Assembly: GCA_017525605.1 (NCBI GenBank)
Contig: JAFXSM010000016.1
Span: forward strand, 28,019 to 92,018
DNA from: Treponema sp.
GTDB taxonomy: Bacteria > Spirochaetota > Spirochaetia > Treponematales > Treponemataceae
Direction: 5' to 3'
DNA length: 64,000 nucleotides
In this document: piece by piece, positions 27,101-36,100 of the stretch
How positions within the stretch are numbered: position 1 is the stretch's first letter
Layout of the letters: the number at the start of each line of letters is the position of its first letter
Notes under the pieces: model-generated
The model's database searches: none
What the model was told of the DNA's origin: nothing
What the model saw: only the letters and a program-made list of their open reading frames with translations
Made by a program: the position numbers and the translations under genes

Positions 27101-30100
27101 GCAGAATCAACGACCATGGCAATTTCACCGTTTCCGCCGACGAATTCAGGGACTACGGCAAGACCGCTCTTTATCGTAAAGATTCCGTTCTTGTATTTTG
27201 GAGTCGTTGTATTATTTTTTCCCGGATTTGTAGCAGTAAAATCAAGCTCATAAGCAGACTGCTCATTGCCTTCCGCACCGAGAATATCGTATTCAACAAG
27301 CTCTTCAATAGAAGAAGAATTCGTGTAATTTTCGTCGCCGTTCAAGTCCGTTCCGAGGAAGACTTTTGCGATTCGCGGAGCATTGTTCGTAATCTTTGTG
27401 TTGATAATCCTTTCCGCCACGTTGCCCGCATTGTCAAATGCAAGAATTACGAGGGAAACAGGGCCATCAGGCATATTGTTCGAGCGGATTGCAGCATCCC
27501 ATGTCCATGTGCTTGAAGATTTAGAGAACGACTCAGGCATTCCGTCACCGTCGTCTCCAGACTCAAAGGTAATTTTAGCACCGGAATAGCTTTCGACTTT
27601 CTCGCTTGCGGAGTTGTCGATTACCTGTGCAATCGGGAAGTCCGCACTGACGCTTGATTTTGACTCGGAAAGAGCCGGCGTGAAGGTAACAGTATTGCTC
27701 TCAAGTTTTGTGATTGTTCTGAGAACGCCGTCAATGTAAACAAGTCCGCCTTTCCGCACATGAGCGTCATAAGCTATGCCGGACGTGAACGTGTCGGTTG
27801 TCGCGCTGCCAGAATATGATTTTGCGTAGAGATAATATGTATCGTCGCCCTGAGTAAACGGAATAGCTTTTATTGTACTATCCATTGTGACTTTGCTTGC
27901 CTGTTCATCAGACCAAATCATCGGATCCATAACAACATCAGTTCCGATTGTTCCGGTCGTTCCGTTCTTTCGCATATAGTAGAACACGATATTTTTTACG
28001 CCGGACATCAAATCGTAAGAAGAGCCGGAGATTGTAAACCTGTAGTTTGAATCTTCAATAGACTTGAACTTCTTGTCAGCCTCAGTTTCGTCAAAGCCAA
28101 GACCGTTACCTATAAGTTTGTCCAAAGTCGGAGCTGTCTCATCAATCTTGAACGTAAATTTCTGCGTTGAGGTGTGGTCGGTGTCGCTTGCATTGACAGT
28201 AATCTCAGCAGAATCCAAATCTTTCGGGATCGGAATGTAGAGCCGCACACCAGTTTTTGTAGTCGTCGTTCCGTCAGAATTTGTGAATTCCTTAGAGACA
28301 TTTTCCTCGACGAAGTAACCTGTACCAGCCGCAAGTGAAGAGTCGCCCTTCATTACGCTGTATGGCGTAGTTCCAGAAAGCCCTGATTCGTCAAGCAATG
28401 TTGCGACCAAAGTCCAGCATCCCTTCAAGTACATATCAGCATCATAAGGAAGGCTCGAAGTCGGTTCTGCTGTCGGTCTTGCACCAAGAGCTGTCTTTCC
28501 GTCACCGTATTTATTGACAGATGCCGTAATTACTGGAGCAGATTTGTCTATATGGATTGCAATCTCGTTGTCACCGCTTGTCCATGCACCGAATTTTCCT
28601 TCCGCGTTTACACCGCAGGCACGGAGTGTAATATCATTGGTTCCAGTTGATGGATTCAGTTTTCCGTCTTCGTTGAGCTTAAAGTTCCATGATGCAGTTC
28701 CGGTTGCCTCAATTCCCCACCAGTCATCAATTTCAGCCTTTGTCTTGAATCCCAAGCCCTTTATGAGGTCATCGCTCAGTGTTGAATTTTTAGAGTAAGA
28801 AGTGCCGCGCATCTTGTTGATGATGTCGTATACGCTTACCACTGTTAGGCCGTAGGTATTCTTCGCCTTATATGAATCAGTATTTGCTGCTGAAGCGTCG
28901 GCTGTTCCCGTATATTTTGCCGCAGAATCTGCAATCTGATAGTAAATTGAATTTACCGTGGTTTTTCCTGACGGAATAATTGCAGAGCCTGTAACGCGGA
29001 TTGTTCCGCCCAAAACCGCAAACTTTTCTGTTGCCGACTTGTAATTTTCTTTTGTCGGATAAGAGAATTCAAGTTTCGGCTTGTCTGCGTCAGGATTATG
29101 CTTGTACTTGTATGATGTTTCATAAGCCACGTTGCCCAGTGCGTCAGCCGCCCGGAACCAGATTGGAAGTGTATAAATTCCGTCTGCCGTGATATTATCG
29201 CCCGCAAAATCCGCACTGTCGTAAACATTGAAACTTGGGTTTCCTGCATTGAATTTGAATTCATCAGGCTTTGATGACTCTTCATCATAGTTTCCGTCAA
29301 AAACGAACTTCCAAGAAGTTACGGTTGACTCCTTTTCAAGAGAGCTTACGCCACCGTTCCATGAAAGACCTTCGAGATATTCAGCCTTTTCATCGTCAGC
29401 TTTACTATTGTAAGTTGTGACCTGTGTTGTATTCGGAACAATCCACTGAATGTTCGATGCACCTGCAACGCCGTTATCGCCAGAATTTCCTGAAATCTCA
29501 ACGGCTCCAGAAACTTCCGAATCTGTTTTTGGCTCGATTTTTTCAATCTTCGGAGGCTGATTATCGACATAGAAGTTGCACGAGCCGTTTCCGGCAAGAC
29601 CAGCCTTATCGTAAGGAGTTACCGAGACAGAAATCTGACCAGCAAAATCATTCCCAGAACTGTCTTTGAATGAAGCGAGGTCAATGAAATCAGTTGTCCA
29701 AGTTGCATTTGAGTTTTTGTCGTTAGATTCAACGAACGTTCCGTTAGCGGTGCATCCTGTATCTACAGAACCAATATTTGCCGCCGTAGCAAGTTTTTCG
29801 AGGGAAACGCCTTTGTCATCCTTAAATTCGACTGTCATACCAGCGATTCCGCTTGCGTCATTTGCCGTGAAGTAGAATTTAACGTACCTGCGGTCAACTC
29901 CGCCAACCTTGAAGCTTGAATTGAGTGTTGCGTTCGTCGTCGGTGTTGTATTTGTCGAAAGCGCAAATGCCGCATTCTTGTCATCTGTTGCAACAGGCGA
30001 TGTTTCTGTCGCATACGGAAGTCCTTCCGCAAGTTCCACGGTCGGATTCTTTCCGTCTGAGCTGTAAGTGAACACAGTACCGTTCAGTCTCTCTTTTTCA

Positions 30101-33100
30101 GCCAATGTAGGTTCTGCCGCGCCAATCTTCTTCTTTGTCACGGTCACTTTTGGCAATGCGAGAGTGTCAGAGACGGTCGTTCCTGCAGTTGCGCCGGCTT
30201 TAGTTGCAGTCGTATAGAAGACATTATCATTGTTATCAATTACGAGAATATAGAAGTGCTTTTGACCATCGTCTTTATCAGAAGGCTCAAATGTAAATTC
30301 GCCAGTAGAGGTATTCCATGAAGATGAAAGGACTTTGTTAACGGCGGTGCGTGTTGTGCCATTAGAAAGAGTTTCAATTACAGAATATGTGCCGTCTGTA
30401 TTCTTTGTCGCGGTAACAGGATATTCCGTCATGTAGAATTCTTTTACGACATTCTCACTTTCTGAATCGTCATCGGAAACAATTCCTGTCACCTGTGCAT
30501 TTGTTCCGTACATGAGGATAAACGAATCGCCATAAGGGGTAAGATTGTTTATCTTCACCTTCGGTCTGTCAGAATCCTGCGAGACAATCACAGTAACAGG
30601 GTCGGACTCTTTTGAGTTGCCAGCAGCATCCACACCAACTGCACAAAGCTGATAAGTACAGCCATCGTCAAGAGTTGTCGTATCAAAGTCAGTTACGGTG
30701 AATGTGTAGCTTCCTGAAAGCTTGATTCCCTTGACTTCATCTGTCGCAGGATTGTCACCATCTGCCTCTTTTGCAGGCTGGTACAATGTCAAATCGGTCC
30801 ATGTTGAATTTGAAACCACAGTTCCGTCGGCTGCCTTAATCATTTTGTACTTGATTCCAGTGATTGCAGTCTCTGGAAGAACATTTTCATCGCTGATAGT
30901 TCCTTCAAGTTTGATTGTGCCGTTAATCTGAATTTCAGATACTTCACTGTCAGCATCTTTCGGAGCTGTAAGTTTTACTGTCGGTGGCAGCGTGTCCACA
31001 ATCACGTTCGCGACGCTCACCGTGCTCTTGTTGCCCTTGCCAGCTTTGTCGGTCACGATTGCGTACACAGTTTTCGTTCCGTTGTCGCCTGCAAAGACTT
31101 TTTCGGCATCAAGCTCAACGCGCCATGCCTTTTTCTTTTTCGTCGTGCCGTCCTCGTCAGTTTCAGTCGTCTGCTCGCCGACAATGAGCGTTCCGTACTC
31201 GGTGACAGTTCGTGTTCCGCTTCCGTCAGTTGCGTTCACGTCTTCTTTTATCTGCTTGTCGTTCACTTTGATTGCGACGCTCTTTATGCCGGAAGCATCG
31301 TCGCTCGCCTCGCCTTCGATTACGACTGTTCCTGTCGCCATCGCATATTTCGTCGTCTCGCCAAAAGCTTTCGCGTCAGGGGATTCCGTATCGACGTTGA
31401 GTGAATAGTTGTAGTAGCGTGTTTTTCCGCTCGGCTCCACGACATTCACAGAATCGAGAGCCGCGTTTCCTACGTTGTCAACCGCAACGAGAACGACATA
31501 GTTGACTCCGACATCGAAACCGGAGAACACGTTGTCGTAATTCGTCGTGATAGTCGCATAATTCTTGGGGTCAGTAGTCACGAAATTTTTTGCGAATCCG
31601 CTGAAAACGCTGTCGCTGTCGCTGAACACGACATCGTGTCCGTCCGCGTCATATACTTTGCCGCCTGAAAGCGGAGTGTAGAACACGCGCTTGCTCTCGG
31701 TCTTGTTCGGCTTGAAGTATCCGGTGTTTTCGGTGTCAATCTCGTACTCCTCAAGGAATTTGTCCGAAATGACTTTGAGATGAGCCTGATCCTGCGTAGT
31801 ATTTCCGCTCGGAATGACTTTGTAGTAAATCATCGACACGCCGCTTCCACCGATTCCGTCAAAGATTGTTCCGCGGAGTTTTATCGTCTGCTCGTTTCCG
31901 TATGTGTCAACCGAATATTTTCCGCCGACTTTCTTGTCGTTATCCGTGAGAGTCTCAACCTCGTCGTTGTCGTTGTCGCCCACACGGAGGAAGATGTCCT
32001 TCCCAGTGCCGTCAATCGCGTGTATTCCTTTCGGAGCGTCGTTGTCGAAACTGAGCTTGATTTCGAACTCTTCCGTCTCGCCGTTGTATTTGTCGCCCTG
32101 GTTTCCGGCTCCGTCCGTTATGACGAATTTTCCAACCGCGCCGCCTTCCCAGTCGGTCAAATCGATGTCGTCGAAATTGAAGATGCTCGATTCGGCAGTT
32201 CTTGTGATTTTCTTTGAGGAATCTTCCGTGTTCGTGAGAGTGAATTCAACTTTCTCAACCCCGGAAGAAGAATCCATCGCAACGCCAGAAATCGTGAATA
32301 TGTTTCTATCATCCTCAACGACATTTCCGCCAGCGTCTTTGAAAGTATTCGAGTTGTGCACGAAATACTCGTCGTTGCCTGCAGAATGGACTTTGTATTT
32401 GCTATAAGAATTCGAAATCGAATACGTCTGGACATACGGAGGAGTCTTGTCGATGTGGATTCTGAATATTGTCGAAGAAGAAGAGTTCTCGGCCTTGTCG
32501 GTCACGGCAGCCTTCACTGCGTAAATGTGACCGTCTTCAAGCTTAGAGAGAACGTAGTCCTTCGTGATTTCCGCGTGCCATTCGGAATCGCTGTCGAGTG
32601 TCGCGTCAATTATTATCGGAGTGAATGAAGAGCCTGTCGCGGTGTCCGAAATCGTGAGCTTCACGCTCCTAACGCCCGAAGCATCGTCGTCCATCGTTCC
32701 AGTGACAGAAATCGCAGTTTCCAAATCAGAATAGACGTTTCCGCTCCTGTCGCACAAAAGCGAAGGCTCTTCCGCGTCAATGTAGATGTGGAAAACCTGC
32801 TCGTCGCTTTCGTTTCCTGCATAGTCGATTGCCTTCATGTAAACGTCGTTCGGAATCGCATTTCCGCCAGAAACATTCGAGATGAATTCGCCGAGGTTCA
32901 CACTGAAGCTTTCTGTTCCGTCATCATCTTTCGTTGTCGCAAAGCTCTTTGAATACGTCGCTGTTCCGCCGCTTCCAGCCTGAATGACCGAATACACGAT
33001 TTCCCTGATTCCGCTACCCTCTTCCGAAAGAGTGCCCGCAAACGGCAATGCGGAAGATTTGTACCAGGAGTGCTCCGTTTCGCTCGTGTATGAATATTCG

Positions 33101-36100
33101 TTTTTGTTTACGAGGAAAGTAGACCACGAAGGCTTAACAGTATCGATTACTGTCGAAACTGTGTCGAGTTTTGTCGTCCTGTTCGCTTTGTCGGTCACGG
33201 CAAGGTCGAACGTCCACTTTCCGTTGTTCGTGCTGCCGCTAACGACTTTTATCTCGAACGTGCCGTTTTTCACCTGACCGAGAAGATTTGCAGATGCTGG
33301 TGTGTATGTAAACGTGTAGCCGTTGCTGCCGGACTCGACCGCAGTTCCGTCTTTCTTTGCGGTGCATTCAAGCTTGTCGAGCGCGTAAGAGTCGCTGCAA
33401 GTTCCGGTTATCGTGAGAGTCTCGCCCTCTTTCACATAAGAAGGAACAGCCGAAGTCAAGCTGATTTCCGGCACACTGAAATCGAGCGTGAGTCCTTCGT
33501 GTCCAGAATGCACACAAACGTTTCCAGCCGCATCGACTGCACGGCCTCGTAGACCAACGCCCTGCCCAAGCCCTTTTCCTTCCGTCATAGGAACTGAGAT
33601 TGTCCATGAGCTTTCCGCTGTTGATTTAGTAACGCCGTCAACAGTTCTCCATTCGCTCCAGTCTTCGCTGTAATTAGCTCCGCCTTCATGCTTCGGATAA
33701 ACCTGATATTGCAGAATCGACGTTCCAGAAGTCGAGTCGCTCCACTTTCCTGAAAGCAGATATTTGTGGACTGTTTTTCCGCTCGTGTCGATTTCCGTCG
33801 AATGGTTTACGTTTTCCTCGGTGATGATTTTTTTGACATTGAGGGCATCATTGTCCGTCGTGTCGTTCGAAACTATGAGTGTCGGAGGAACTGTATCGCG
33901 GATTACGGAAACGGAAGTATTCGAACTATTTCCTGCCGCGTCCGAAATTACAATTTGGTGGGTATAAGTTCCGTCTGTCGTTTTTCCAGAGAAAGTCCAT
34001 TTAGAGCCAGTAACGACCGCAGAAGTTCCGTCAACTTTGACAGTAGCAGTTCTAGAAGCCTCTGTAATCGTTCCGCCAATGGAATATGAATCACCAGATG
34101 AGTAATAAGTTATGTTTCCGAAAATGACATCGTTATCTTCCAATATCAAATTTCCGGCTTCATCCTTGTTGCCAGTCACAGAGCTTAAGAGAGTATTTGC
34201 AGGTTGTTTTAGACCAGTTCCTTCCAAAGTGGTTGTAGGAGCAACTGTATCAAGAGAAATTTGAAGCAAAGAAGAATCTGGATTTTCATCTGGAACGGAA
34301 ACATTTCCAGCCTCATCTTTCACCGCAAAATAGACTTTTTTGAATTCAGTTCCGTCAGAACTTCCGTATGTTCCAATTTCTACATTCGCGGTGAAAGTGT
34401 ATTCGCCCTTCGACGTGGTTGCGGCAACAGCTGCCCTCTCCCAGCCTGTCGAATCCATGTTGTAAATCGTCCTTCCGAATGAGTCAGTGACAGTTTCTGG
34501 ATTGTTGCCGTCCGAAACGATTTTGTAATACACGTCCTTGATTCCGCTAGTCGCTTCGCCGTCGGAGATAGTGCCTTTTACGGTGTAGACATCTTTGTTC
34601 GTCACGACCGAGCGGACTGTTGGAGCAACCGAAACAGAATCAAGTTCCGTTATGGCAAATCGTGGCGGCGTTATGTCAACGACGAACGCGCGAGAAGAAG
34701 CCGCAGTCTGCCCGTAGCTGTCTGTCGCGGTGTATTCGAGCTTGTAGCCGCCGTTCGCATCCGACGGAAGCATCACGGTGTCAGTCCAGATGTATTCTCC
34801 GAGTGTGTTTGGCGAAGCCAAAGTTGAAATGTCGCTTCCGACCTGAGTTCCGCCAGTTCCGTTTGAAATAGGTGTCGCATTTTCGCCCGAAACAGAATAG
34901 AGCGTTCCCGAGACTTTCACGTTAGGCTTTTTCACGAAACCTTCGACATCGACTTTGCGGCTCTGGAAGCTTCCGGCTGTCGGAGAAGAAATTTCGATAT
35001 TCGGCGCGCCTGAATCTACAGCGACAAAGAACGGCCCTGCAGTATTTTTCGCGTACTCGGAAGATGTGTCTTCGAAATATTCATCGAACGCCTCGACTTT
35101 TATCTGATACTTTCCTTCTGAGTCCGGAAGCGTGTAGCTCTTATCGACGATAGTCTTTCCGCCAGTGACATTTTCAGAAGCAACTTCAGTGCCGTCTGCA
35201 TTAAGAACGTGGATTTTGAAATTTTTCACGGAGTCGTCATCGGAAACTGTGACCTGAAGCTTGTTGTTGTTCGTCGTTCCGAAAAGGTTCGTTCCGACTT
35301 GGATTTCTTCCGGGTTCGTTATGCTCTCGTCCGCATTGCCGAATTTGATTTTCGGCTTGTCAGTCTCCTGATAAATCAGAAAGTCGTTTCCGCCGTTGTA
35401 TTCTGCAGACGAATAACTTGCAAAGTTGTTGACTTTGTCAATCGCCGTGAAAACTACGCGGATTTTTATCGGAGCGTCATTTGCAATCGCACCTGAACGC
35501 AACATTCCTTCCGTCACTTTCGTCGTATCGAACACCACGTCAATCGAGTTCGAAGGGTCAAGCTCGCCGTCGTAATAGCCGTCCGAGTCTTCATACATGA
35601 CATCGAGAATCGAATATTTATAAGAACCGTCGCTGTTTTTCTCGGAGAAATCAGCATTCAAATTATGAGATGCCAGAACATCGTATTTGACGGTCTTCAA
35701 GTTCTGCTCGACGATTGAGCCCATGATTCTGATTGAGCCGTTGATGTACACGTTGCCGCTGCCGTCAAAGTCCGAGCCTGAAACTGTCGGCGTAATCGTC
35801 GTGATTTTGACATCAGGAGGAGTGACATCGAGCTGAACCATCGAGGAAGCAGTGACATCGTGGCCGGAAGAAGAAGAGCCGTAGACATCGAGCGTGTATT
35901 TCGTCGCGCCCGTCGCGTCAGAACTGAATCCGCTGATTTTTGAAGGGTCGAATTCCCATGTGAAGACATCGACTCCGCTATCCGCATCCTTTTCGGAGGA
36001 AATGACCTTGAATGCTTCCTCGGCCGACCATTTATCGACAGGATTTTCTTCTTCGGAAGTCGCGTTGTAATGGAGAGAAACTGAATATCCGCCCTGGTTT

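Noticed and set aside
31780..32407. Overlapping + strand frames of 145 and 167 codons opposite the giant gene
   Set aside because: Both are low-complexity antisense readings of repeated Ig-like modules.
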